Shown: positions 47,537 through 57,817 of the stretch, piece after piece
How the letters are laid out: each line of letters opens with the position of its first letter
Position numbering within the stretch: position 1 is the first letter of the stretch
Assembly: GCF_047495875.1 (NCBI RefSeq)
Contig: NC_092475.1
Coordinates: 12,800,501 to 12,864,500, forward strand
Source of the DNA: Pithys albifrons albifrons
Taxonomy: Eukaryota > Chordata > Aves > Passeriformes > Thamnophilidae
Length of the DNA: 64,000 nucleotides
Direction: 5' to 3'
Notes under the pieces: model-generated
Told to the model about the DNA's origin: nothing
Seen by the model: only the letters and a program-made list of their open reading frames with translations
Database searches by the model: none
Translations under genes and position numbers: made by a program

Positions 47537-48109
47537 TAGTCAATGGTCACACCTCTCAGCCTCACAAACAGCAATGTTTTCCTCACTTTGCAGACTTGGT
47601 TTGGGTCTGTTTAAGTCCATCTCATCTCTGGAGTGTCAAAAGGGTCCAAGTGAGCTTTCCATTAGCTCCAGGAAAAACCCAGTTAGGAGGTGAGGGATGG
47701 TACCAGGTCTGTGGTGGTTTGTGTCATCTGGGTAGATCACACAAGCCTACATATTTCCTTGTACCTCACCAAGAACAAATGTTCTCTCCTAGGCTCGTAT
47801 TTGCTGTTGAATGCTATTTGACAGGGCAAATATTTACCTGCAATAATACTACAAATCTTTATCCTTCTCACTGTGAATGATATTTCTCTGAATCAATACT
47901 TGGCTGCAACTCCTGGATCCTCATGGATAATCACAGAGAACATGACTCAGTGCAGAATTGGGGTCACTGGACATTTGCCATGCTGCCAAGGAGGAAAACA
48001 GTTTCCCAGGTCCTTGATCAGGTCATGCCCTCTGTGATTAATACCAACATGCAGTGCAGCTGTGATGCTGCCTGGTTGTGGAGTGTTTTGTACAGGAGGA
48101 TGGTGCTTT
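47537..48109. other. Unique intronic sequence, nothing recognised
   Basis: No repeat or exon recognised. Confidence 0.4.
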
Positions 48110-48830
48110 TCATAGAATCATAGAATCGATTGGGTTGGAAAAGACCTCCGAGATCATCGAGTCCAACCCTTGGTCCAACTCCAGTCCCTTTACCAGATCA
48201 TGGCACTCAGTGCCATGGCCAAGCTCAGTTGAAAAACCTCCAGGGATGGGGAATCCACCCCCTCTCTGGGCAGCCCATTCCAATCCCTGAGCACTCTCTC
48301 TGCAAAGAATATTTTCTGCTCTCCAACTTCAATTTCCCCTGGCAGAGCTTGAGCCCATCGTGCCCCCTTGTCCTGTTGCTGAGTGCCTGGGAGAAGAGAC
48401 CAACCCCCACCTGGCCAGAACTTCCCTTCAGGCAGTTCCAGACAGTGCTGAGGTCACCTCTGAGCCTCCTCTTCTCCAGGCTGAACACCCCCAGCTCCCT
48501 CAGCCTCTCCCCACAGCACTTGTGCTCCAGTCCCTTCTCCAGCCTCGTTGCTCTTCTCTGGACCTGCTCCAGCCCCTCAATCTCTTGCCTCAACTGAGGG
48601 GCCCAGAACTGAACACAACACTCAAGGTGTGGCCCAAGGCAGAGTCCAGGGGAAGGGTCACTGCCCTGGGCCTGCTGGCCACGCTAGTTTGGATCCAGGC
48701 CAGGATCCCATTGGCCTTCTTGGCCACCTGGGCACACTGGTGGCTCCTGTTGAGCTTCCTGTCCCTCAGTCCCCCCAGGTCCCTCTGCCTGGCTGCTCTC
48801 CAGCCACTCTGTGCCCAGCCTGGAGCGCTG
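48110..48830 (-). mobile_element. CR1 LINE, 5'-truncated (~720 bp), young subfamily
   Basis: Tail TCATAGAATCATAGAATCGA, ORF2 end open for 122 codons in antisense (48225-48593) with a frame break near AATATTTTCTGC and a 4-bp deletion after AAGGTGTGGCC. Truncated after GGAGCGCTG. Confidence 0.97.
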
Positions 48831-50039
48831 CCTTCCAGGAGGAGAAAGGCAGGAGAAAGCTAAAGGCTGCATTTATAGACTTGTTCAACACTAGTTACTC
48901 CCTCCTGAGTCACCTGCATGGAAATTCATAGTGTCTTTTAGAGCATGGCTGTGGTTGTGGCTTTGGCTGAAGCACAGCTGGTCCCTCTAGAGCTGCAGAG
49001 CATTGGACATCCCTTTGTCTTAGACCAGCTGGATGTGTGGAGCCTCTGGAGCCCCTGGCTGCTGCACAGGGATTGGGGAAATGGATCTAAACCAGCCTCC
49101 TCTTCACTGCAGTTCCTGGGAACACCCCCGGGTTAGGGGAGTTTCAATTATGGTGTGACTGGTGGGAGCTTGGCAGGGCTTGGCTTTGAGTTCAGGAGGA
49201 GGTAGAGCACAGGAGCAGAAGATGAAGCAGCAGCAACATCAAGTATGGGTTTGAGTTTGATGGCAGGGGGTGTGCAGGGTCACTGTGCCCACCTTGCAGT
49301 GCAGAGGTAAAGGACAGCCAGGGCATGGGGATAACCCACAGATGTGCTCCTTGGCTGCAGCAGAGATGAGCCACTTGCCATCAACAGACCAGTCCCAAAA
49401 GATGCCTCCTGCCTGACAGCCTTCTCCTTCACTTCCTGAGGATTTGAGGTGCCTCCCATCCATCTCTCTCCCTCTTCTGAAAAGCATTAAGGAATATTCA
49501 AAGTCTGGGAGATCTTGGCACATTGTCCTTGTGGTGGGGAGCAGAGTTGGCAGGAGGCCCCGCTGGGGTGTCTCCAAGACCTCCTGGTGCTCGGGAGCAC
49601 AGGTTGTGCCTCAGCAGTTCAGCAATGGGACCTGACTGTGTGAGTCACTCTGTGCCCTTACACAGGGTTCAGGAATTCTGACTTTGCTCTCAAATGATTA
49701 CAAATGTGTCCCCAGCCCTGTGCTGTGAACTGGGAGGGCACAGCCAGGAACCTGGTTACCTGTTCTGACTCCTCTTGGTCCTGGAAAAGGCCTGGGTGTG
49801 ACTTTGCTGGGAACAAGAGCCTTTCTTTCCGGTACAGTCCCCCCACATCACCTCCCCTCCACTCCTCTGTCCTCTGATCCTGAATCTGCAGGTGGATGGT
49901 CCAGGGATGACTGTTCAAACTTGGGTTTCAAGTAGGGAAAATTGTTTTGAATTGTGATTTTGCTGCTGTTGGAGGTTGGTTCTACCTGCTGCAGTGGACA
50001 TGCCATTCCTGTGCAAGCGTGGGGCATAACCAAGGATAG
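48831..50039. other. Unique intronic sequence, nothing recognised
   Basis: No repeat or exon recognised. Confidence 0.4.
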
Positions 50040-50216
50040 GAGGCCCTGGCACAGCTGCCCAGAGAAGCTGTGGCTGCACCATCCTTGGAGGTGTTCAAAG
50101 CCAGGCTGGATGGGGCTCTGAACAATCTGCTCTAGTGGAAGGTGTCCCTGCCCATGGCAGGAGGGTTGGAATGGGATGGTTTTTAAGGTCTCTTCCAACC
50201 CAAGCTGTTCTGTGAT
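50040..50216 (+). mobile_element. CR1 3'-end fragment
   Basis: GGAGGCCCTGGCACAGCTGC, GGTGTTCAAAGCCAGGCTGG, CCTGCCCATGGCAGGAGGGT, then TTTAAGGTCTCTTCCAACCC and a decayed tail. Confidence 0.92.
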
Positions 50217-51839
50217 AACCCTGGGCCTGTGCTCAGGGCAGTTTGGTCCTATACAGCCCCTGTAGGTGGCTCACAGGGATGCTCAGGGGGCTGAGGGCAA
50301 GGAAGGACTCAGAGAAGGGGCACTGCCCCCTCTGTGAGAGGCCTTGGCTCCATCCTGTGTCTCCATCCCTCTGCAGGCTGAGGCAGGGGTTGCCACTCCA
50401 AGCACTGCCCATGTGCCCTGCAGATCGAGCCACCAGAAGGTTTGCAAGAAGAGGCTTCTTGTTTCAGCTGATTTCAGTGTTTTAATTTGAAGAGGAATAA
50501 TGTGTAATCACAACAACTGTCATCTGTTTGACAGTGGAAACTCCTAGATCCCCCGTGCCTTTTTGTGTCCCACACTGGGCAGCCATTCAGCAGCACGAGC
50601 TTCTCTGTGCCTGCCTTTGGAGTCCTGGTGGGCTGACTGGGTTCTGACCAGCTCACTGACTGTGTTCTGACCAGCTCACTGATGTAATTTGTAATGTATC
50701 CTTATAATGTATAATTGGCTGCTTAATTCAAATTAACATAAAAAGGGAAAATATAATCTGCTGAATAGCCCACATGGTGGTGGAAGAGGGAGGGAGAGTT
50801 GGGTCTTACTGCAGAGGGGAAAGAGGATGTCTTTGTGAGCCCACCCTTCGTGGAGGTGGAGACATCATCCTGGACATGGCAACAGGCACTGTGTGTGACA
50901 ACAAATCCCCCCTTTTCCCAGCCCTCTGGGAAGTGCTTGTGTGTCTCATCTCCCCTCCTTATCTTTCTAGCCATCTATTTAAAACACATATAGAGTGAAG
51001 GCAGTTTGCTTTGGAAAGCTGTCGGTAGCACCAGGGTGTGAAAGCTGGGCAGGCGCCGAGTCTGATTATGTTGATTGGATATTGTCTAATCTGATTTTGA
51101 TTGTGTACAGCTTTGATTGTAATTTTGATACGTCTGCAAAACGCTGTAGCTGTTCGGAAAGCTTTGTGATTTAAACAGGTCTTTTTTTCTTATCTTTTTT
51201 TTTTTCCCCCCCTGGGTTGTGTAGAACAGAGGCAGAAATGTGCCAGGAGGGTGAGCAGGGAGACAGGGCTTTGGCACTCCTTACAAAACCACCTCAAAGC
51301 CCTCGGGTGAGCTGCTCTGCAGCAACACAAGGAACTCATAGTTTTGAAGAGAGCTTTAGGAAACTTTGAGTGGCTTTTACATAATTTAGTTAAGTACAGC
51401 AAAGCCACTTGCTTATATACCTGATACCAAAATAAACCAGTTGGAGGAACAAGTTTGCCGTGTGATGATTTATTTAAATCCTTTTCTGTAAAGCATGGAG
51501 TGAAATCCTCTTAAGTAACTGGAAAAGAATTGGTGCACCTCGAGGAGCAGAGCCCAAATGGAAACCTTGCTAGCAGAAGTATTAAATGGGATCTATCTGT
51601 CTGCTGTTATGTACATCCCCTCAGCTGCCTTCCCCCTCTAATAGCACTGTTAGGCAGGAGCTGGCTGGAAAAATAGCTGGGCTTGAATTTCCCCTGAACA
51701 ACAGCAGTTGGTACAGAGCTATCAGGGCCCAGGCTCTGTCTTGTGTTTCTGGAGTGCTGTTGTTTCCCTGCAGCCGGTGGGATTCTCAGGAGAACAGGAA
51801 GGTTCGGGTCAGGTATGCAGTACCTGTTCTTGAATAATC
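50217..51839. other. Unique intronic sequence; candidate non-coding element 50690-51180
   Basis: 51000-51180 has regularly spaced TTGATTG/GATTTTGATTG-type motifs and no repeat similarity. A T-rich run follows at 51181-51213. A tandem TTCTGACCAGCTCACTGA pair occurs at about 50642-50682. Confidence 0.35.
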
Positions 51840-52660
51840 GAATGGTTTGAGTTGAAAGGGATCTTAAAGATCATCTCATTCCACACCCTGCCATGGGCAG
51901 GGACACCTTCCATTAGACCAGGTTGCTCCAAGCCTTGTCCAACCTGGCTTTGGACACTTTCGGGGATGGAGCAGCCACAGCTTCTCTGGGCACCTGTGCC
52001 AGGACCTCCCCACCCTCACAGGGAAGAATTCCTTCCCAATATCCCACCTAACCCTGCCCTCTGGCAGTGGGAAGCCATTCCCCCTTGTGCTGGCACTCCA
52101 GGCCCTTGTCCAAAGTCCCTCTTCAGCTTTTTTGGAGCCTCTTTAGGCACTGAAAGGTGCTCTAAGCTGTCCCTGGAGCCCTCTCTTCTCCAGGCTGAAC
52201 ACCCCCAGCCTTCCCAGCCTGGCTCCAGCCCTCAGAACATCTTTATCATTTCCTCTGGACTTGTTCCAGGAGCTCCACATCCCTCCTATGCTGAGGACCC
52301 CAGAGCTGGAGGCTGCACTGCAGGTGGGGTCTCACCTGAGCAGAGCAGAGGGGCACAATCCCCCCCTGCTCTGCTACCCCCAGAGCTGGGGATGAGCCCA
52401 GGACATGGAGGGTGTCTGGGCTGCCAGTGCACATGGCTGGGTTGTGTCCAGCCTTTCCTCCACCAGTATCCCCCAGTCCTTCCCTGCAGGGCTGCTCTCA
52501 GTGTGCACCTCTCCCAGTCTGTTCTCTTGCCTGGATTGCCTCATCCCAGGTGCAGCATCTTGGGCTTGGACTTGCTGAACCTCATTCTTGTGGCCCCACT
52601 TCTCAAGCCTGTCCAGGCCCCATGGGTGACATCCCATCCTTCTGTTGTGTCAATGGCTCT
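51840..52660 (-). mobile_element. CR1 LINE fragment, long (~820 bp), mid-age subfamily
   Basis: From GAATGGTTTGAGTTGAAAGG through CCATGGGCAGGGACACC, GAAGAATTCCTTCCCAATAT and the ORF2 C-terminal block, into upstream ORF2 text (TGGACTTGCTGAACCTCATT). The tail is missing. The 288-codon + strand open frame over it is antisense noise. Confidence 0.94.
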
Positions 52661-53579
52661 TTTCTTTGTCTCACTCTGCAGTGGGGTGAGGGAAGGGAGA
52701 GGTGGGAGTTCAGCTTAGCAGAGGATGAGCCTCTTCCAGCTGGAGTGACCTCCTGCTCTGACACACCCCAGAGCTGTGGCTCTCCCTGGCAGTGCCCTCT
52801 CACCAATCCACAGATCCCTCCTTTCCCCCTTCCTGCCTCTCCCACTGACTTCTGTATTCTGGTTAAATATGGGCTTTCTTTTATTTTCTTAAGGGTTTTC
52901 TCGCCACAGTCTGGGGTGATGGAGAGCAGGAATCTGCGGGTGAGCTCTGGGGCAATGGATTAATAAAGCCTACAGTGCTTAACTGGTTTTTTAACATCTA
53001 GGGGTTTGCTCTTATATCAAGTATTAAGTCAAAATCCAACCATGAAACGAGGTGATCTGGGAAATTTAGCTTAAAATCCATGTGTGTAGCACTATGGCTA
53101 ATCAGAATTTCATATGCTGTAATAAATGTGAAACAGTAGATGTTTAGAATCAGCCTCCTCTGCCAGAGACTCATTATGTTCTGCATTGATAATTAATAAT
53201 TTTGGATAGATTCACACTGACATTATGAAGCAAATATGTTTTTGTCTGAAGTGAAAACGATTGCACAGGTGCAATAACATATTCTTTATATAAATTGGAA
53301 CACTTAGAAGTAAACAAGCCTCCAGAAAACATGGGGAGCAGACGGAGAAGTGACATCTCTGTGTGTTCGTGTCACCTCGAGGGGACATCGGTAGGGAGGT
53401 GAGGGAACACTTCTCCAGATTAAATTTAGAAGAGGATATAAGGAAGTACAAATCTCCATGTGTGGTGAAGTCATGCAAGCTTCCTTTAAAGGATTTTTTA
53501 AAAAAGTGATGCCTGTGTTTCCAAATCTCCTTCCCTGGTTGTGGCTTCTGTGCTGGAGTTGTTGAGGGCTCAGCAGGAA
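52661..53579. other. Unique intronic sequence, AT-rich second half
   Basis: 52970-53320 is AT-rich and repeat-free. No exon recognised. Confidence 0.35.
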
Positions 53580-53848
53580 TTAGGACAAGAGGGATTGACT
53601 TTAAACTGACAGAGGGCAGAGTTAGATTAGGTATTAGGGAAAAATTCTTCACTAAGAGGGGGAACAGGCCCTGGCACAGGGTGCCCAGAGAAGCTGTGGC
53701 TGCCCCATGCCTGGAAGTGTCCAAGGCCAGGTTGAACAGGGCTTGGAGCAACCTGGGCTGGTGGAAGGTGTCCCTGCCCATGGCAGGGGGTTTGAAACTA
53801 AAGGAGGTTTAAGGTCTCTTCCAACCCAAATCATTCCATGGTTCTATG
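53580..53848 (+). mobile_element. CR1 LINE fragment 0.5 kb upstream of TOX2 exon 3
   Basis: GGACAAGAGGGATTGACTTT, GGCCCTGGCACAGGGTGCCC, CCTGCCCATGGCAGGGGGTT, and GGTCTCTTCCAACCCAAATC with tail ATTCCATGGTTCTATGG. Confidence 0.94.
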
Positions 53849-54357
53849 GCTTTTGTTCCCAAGTAATTGTTATTTCTACAGATTGAATTATCATAAAAAC
53901 TCTTAAAAAATTACCACCTGTAGGTACTGCAAGAGCCCAGCTGGGTGCCCAGAGAGAGACTTTGCCTTACAAATGCCACAGCTGGTCAGGAAGCAGCTCT
54001 TCCATGTCTGTGGCTCTGCAAGCACCACTGGCCTGGCTGTGGTCCAGTCATGGAGGTCTCTGCTGAGGTTTTGGCAAGTTAAAGATGTGCAGGTGGGATG
54101 CAGTGTGGGAGAGGGGAGCAAGGAGATGGCCCAGGTGGATCCAAGGTGTGTGAGGCTCCGTGATGTCCCTGAGGGATGGTGGTGCAGCACTGCCACTCTC
54201 ACAGCCTGGCTCCTACCTGCTTGTAACCTGGTGGGCAAGGGTAGAGTTATCCTTTTTATTACAACAAAACCAGTTTCACTGGATTGTGCTTTTGTATTTC
54301 TTCCACAAATAATCACTTTTCTTTGCTGAAGCAGCAGGGCAGTGACACATTGCAAAA

Positions 54358-54376
54358 TGTCTTTTTCCTGTTTCAG
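54358..54376 (+). promoter_or_regulatory. TOX2: 3' splice site of TOX2 intron 2
   Basis: TGTCTTTTTCCTGTTTCAG gives a strong polypyrimidine tract ending in CAG immediately before ACG TAC of exon 3. Confidence 0.92.
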
Positions 54377-54622
54377 ACGTACAACAGCCAGAATGAAAAT
54401 AATGAAGACTATGAGATCCCTCCCATAACGCCTCCCAATCTCCCTGACCCCTCCCTCCTGCACTTGGTGGACCATGAAACTGGATATCACTCCCTGTGCC
54501 ACAGCCTCCCTCCGAACAGCCTGATCCCAGCCTACCCCTACCAGAACATGGACCTGCCAGCCATCATGGTCTCCAACATGTTGAGTCAGGATGGGCATCT
54601 TCTCTCCAGCCAGCTACCCACG
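54377..54622 (+). CDS. TOX2: TOX2 coding exon 3 (internal exon)
   Basis: This 246-nt exon encodes 82 residues, from TYNSQNENNEDYEIPP to LLSSQLPT, with no stop. The acceptor is CTGTTTCAG and the donor ACG|GTCAGT; both ends are phase 0. The NNEDYEIPPITPPNLP block, the YHSLCH block and MDLPAIMVSNML are TOX-family signatures. The NNEDYEIPPITPPNLP, SLLHL and AIMVSNML versions match my memory of human TOX2 clearly better than TOX, TOX3 or TOX4 (TOX has DFNIPPITPP and EITVSNML). TOX proteins are nuclear HMG-box factors acting in lymphocyte and neural differentiation; this exon lies in the N-terminal region ahead of the DNA-binding domain, usually regarded as the transactivating part. The downstream sequence, which in human continues with IQEM and leads to the HMG box, is not within the remaining 9.4 kb. 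The donor departs from consensus at the last exon bases (CG rather than AG). Confidence 0.96.
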
Positions 54623-54628
54623 GTCAGT
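54623..54628 (+). promoter_or_regulatory. TOX2: 5' splice site of TOX2 intron 3
   Basis: The context is CCCACG|GTCAGT. The intron side is acceptable, but the exon side lacks the usual AG, so this is a weaker donor than that of exon 2. The frame (QLPT) and the homologous exon end support it. Confidence 0.85.
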
Positions 54629-54977
54629 GCCCTTCCCCTCTTACTGTCTTTCATCACATCTGCTCTGTATTTTGAGTGATGAGTCAGTTGAGCATAGAAG
54701 AGTGTTGGTGAGGAGCTGTTTGCCCAAGGGGTTGGCAGCTCAGGGCTGCTGCCCACCCAGGCCAGGGTGCAGTGGCAGAGACTGGAGTCACCTGCATGGC
54801 CATGCACGTGGTGTCAATTTATGTTTCCACTTTGGTGTCTTCTTGAGCCTCATGAACCAGTCAAGAGCAGGGGAGAAGGTTGTTTTCCTCTGTATGTAAC
54901 ACCCTCCCTGAACCAAGCGAAGTGCAGGTGCTCCATCCCCCATGGGAAGGTGTTCAAAGCCCTGTGTCCTTTCACTT

Positions 54978-55028
54978 CAGCCCAGCCTGTCACCCAGCCC
55001 AGCCTGTCACCCAGCCCAGCCTGTCACC
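54978..55028. repeat. 17-bp tandem repeat, three perfect units
   Basis: CAGCCCAGCCTGTCACC repeated three times without change, about 360 bp after the exon 3 donor. Confidence 0.95.
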
Positions 55029-56366
55029 CTGCTGTCCTGCTGCCAGGGTGGCCCCAGTGGCAGCAGCAGGAGGAGCATGGAATGCTCCCTGAAGGGAGAG
55101 CTGTCCTATTGATTTCAAGGGGAACAAGATCCCTCCTTGCACTTGCAAACTCAAATTGCCTCCTGGCTCATGCCATGGCAAGGGGATACCTTGGGAAGTT
55201 TCAAATGACTCATCTATAGGGATAAACAAGGCAGGGATAATGAAGTAAAGTGCAGCTCTGGGAAGAAACTTCAGAGCTAATTAGACCTTATGATGCTGCT
55301 TCTGTATCAGCAGCACCGAGGAAAGGTTGTGACTTGATTTTGCCAGAGATATTGAATTAATACTGTTGCTGTTTAATACCATTTTGCCCTTTAGCAGATT
55401 TAGCCCCTTGGTTGGGTTTCAACACTGTTTTCTCTGAGATCATTGATTTTGGGTGGCATCAATATCAAACAGAGTTAATTTGACTTAAAGAGCATGGCTG
55501 GGAGGCTGCCCCTGCCTGGCTGGGGAACGCTTGGTGTTGATTGCTTGACTAGATAATGGTCTGAAAGGTACTGATATTTAAATATTTAAATGGGATATTA
55601 TCTCTTAGTCTAGGAAAATCCCAAGGCTTTCTAAAGTCCAGATGAGTCTCCAAGTTTCATTGTTAGTGTGTTTAAGAAAAATATCATGTTCTGCCCATCA
55701 ATATTGAACAGAGGCATATTTGTATGGAATTAAACATTACTTAGGGCTCTGTGTTAGCTTTGAGGTTCTTAGGTGATTAAAACATTCATTTCTGAGACAA
55801 AAAGAGTCAATTTCAGCAGAAATATTTTTCCCTGGTTTAATTTAAAGCACAGCCCCTTTACCTGACCCCTATTTTCATAACACGATAATTTTATCCTGTG
55901 TTGATTGTCTCATTTTTGAGAGGTGATATTGCACTTATAAATCACTTTCTAAAATACCTACAGAAAAAAGAATTGGGGGGATTTATTAAGCAGCTTCTCT
56001 ATGTCTGAAATAATTTATTTTGGAGTAGTCCTTGGGAAATGTTCTCTTTCTTACTTTATGGTACTGTTTTACAAATGCAGTGTGGTGACAATAAATCAGG
56101 ACTGAGGCAGAGAAGATAAGGAGGGGGCTTAGTGGGCTGTAAACATAGAATAGAGAGATTAAGATTTGTTTGCCCCTTACCAGGAAAATAAAAAAATCCA
56201 GTGAACCCTGAATTTCTTGGCCAGTAGTGGATTGAAACTGTTTAGTTTTGAGTGGAAACCCTGGGAGCTGTAATACATCTTCAGAGTCCTGGCAGCAAAG
56301 GGAGGAGATCAGGGAGGGAGATGTGGTTTTAGGTTAGAATTAAATCCTGCCTTACCCTTCTTTTAT
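55029..56366. other. Unique AT-rich intronic block, candidate conserved non-coding region
   Basis: 55230-56050 is AT-rich, repeat-free and without long open frames. It includes a 16-bp AT palindrome (55576-55591) and a run of homeodomain-type cores. Conservation is unproven. Confidence 0.35.
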
Positions 56367-57265
56367 TCATAAAATCATAGAATCATAGAATGGATTGGGT
56401 TGGAAAAGACCTCCAAGATCATCGAGTCCAACCCTTGCTCCAACTCCAGTCCCTTTACCAGATCATGACACTCAGTGCCACGGCCAAGCTCAGTTGAAAA
56501 ACCTCCAGGGATGGGGAATCCACCCCCTCTCTGGGCAGCCCATTCCAATGCCTGAGCACTCTCTCTGCAAAGAATTTTTTTCTGCTCTCCAACTTCAATT
56601 TCCCCTGGCAGAGCTTGAGCCCATCGTGCCCCCTTGTCCTATTGCTGAGTGCCTGGGAGAAGAGACCAACCCCCACCTGGCCAGAACTTCCCTTCAGGCA
56701 GTTCCAGACAGTGCTGAGGTCACCTCTGAGCCTCCTCTTCTCCAGGCTAAACACCCCCAGCTCCCTCAGCCTCTCCCCACAGCACTTGTGCTCCAGTCCC
56801 TTCTCCAGCCTCGTTGCTCTTCTCTGGCCCCGCTCCAGCCCCTCAATCTCTTTCTGAACTGAGGGGCCCAGAACTGAACACAACACTCCAGGTGTGGCCT
56901 CCCCAAGGCAGAGTCCAGGGGAAGGGTCACTGCCCTGGGCCTGCTGGCCACGCTAGTTTGGATCCAGGCCAGGATCCCATTGGCCTTCTTGGCCACCTGG
57001 GCACACTGGTGGCTCCTGTTGAGCTTCCTGTCCCTCAGTCCCCCCAGGTCCCTCTGCCTGGCTGCTCTCCAGCCACTCTGTGCCCAGCCTGGAGCGCTGC
57101 AGGGGTTGGGGTGGCCAAAGGGCAGGACCTGCACTTGGCCTTGTTGAACTTCATCCCATTGGAATCAGCCCATCTCTCCAGTCTATCCAGATCCCTCTGG
57201 AGAGCCCTCCTGCCTTCCAGCAGATCGACACTCCCTCCCAGCTTGGTGTCATCAGCAAATTTTCC
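56367..57265 (-). mobile_element. CR1 LINE, longest young copy (~900 bp)
   Basis: Tail TCATAAAATCATAGAATC, open ORF2 C-terminus, past GGAGCGCTG (where two other copies stop) into GGCCTTGTTGAACTTCATCC and CTTGGTGTCATCAGCAAATT, i.e. further upstream ORF2 text. Confidence 0.97.
56455..56886 (-). pseudogene. CR1 ORF2 C-terminal remnant
   Basis: 143 open codons plus stop with the same landmarks as the copy at 33807 ([35 protein letters not shown]). Upstream of it the ORF2 frame is broken, as the continuing [17 protein letters not shown] is in another frame. Confidence 0.93.
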
Positions 57266-57473
57266 ACTGAAAAGTCACACTTTTTAGCCCCTCTTGGATG
57301 GGGAATTGAGTCTCCCCTTCCTCCAGCACCAGCCCACAATGGCAGTGTTTGTGCCATAGCACACCTGTAGCTCCTGTTGGTGCTGGAGGGAGCAGCACAT
57401 GCACATGAGGACACAATAAAATCCTGCAGAGAAAGCAGATTTCAGGCTTACATAGTTAATAGACTATAGCATC

Positions 57474-57817
57474 TTCCAGTATCTAAAGGGGCTCCAAGAG
57501 AGCTGGGGAGGGACTGGACAAAGAGACAGGACAATTGGACAATTCAAGACAGGACGAGAGGGAATGGCTTCTCACTGAGAGAAGGCAGGGTAGATTAAAT
57601 ATTAGGAAGAAATTCTCCCCTGTAAGGATGTTGAAACCCTGGCACAGGTTGCCCAGAGAGGCTGTGGCTGCCCCATCCCTGGAAGTGTCCAAAGTCAGGT
57701 TGGATGGGGCTTGGAACACTCTGGGCTGGTGGAAGGTGTCCCTGCCCATGGCAGGGGGTTGGAATGAGATGATCTTGAAGTTCCTTTCCAACCCAGACAA
57801 ACCATTCTGTGATTCTG
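57474..57817 (+). mobile_element. CR1 LINE fragment, mid-age subfamily
   Basis: GGGGCTCCAAGAGAGCTGGG, GAAATTCTCCCCTGTAAGGA, CCCCATCCCTGGAAGTGTCC, and tail ACCATTCTGTGATTCTG. Confidence 0.94.

Larger units (their letters stand above)
24753..54376 (+). other. TOX2: TOX2 intron 2 (complete)
   Basis: A 29,624-bp GT...AG intron between the two exons. It runs from GTAAGT at 24753 to TTTCAG at 54376 and joins phase 0 to phase 0. It contains about sixteen CR1 fragments, a pair of long inverted repeats and several AT-rich unique blocks, itemised separately. Confidence 0.93.

Noticed and set aside
51852..52718. 288-codon + strand open frame
   Set aside because: It is the antisense of a CR1 copy.
54377..54622. 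Assignment of this exon to TOX, TOX3 or TOX4
   Set aside because: NNEDYEIPPITPPNLP, SLLHL and PAIMVSNML agree with TOX2. TOX has DFNIPP and PEITVSNML, while TOX3 and TOX4 carry a different DEEFEIPPI context.
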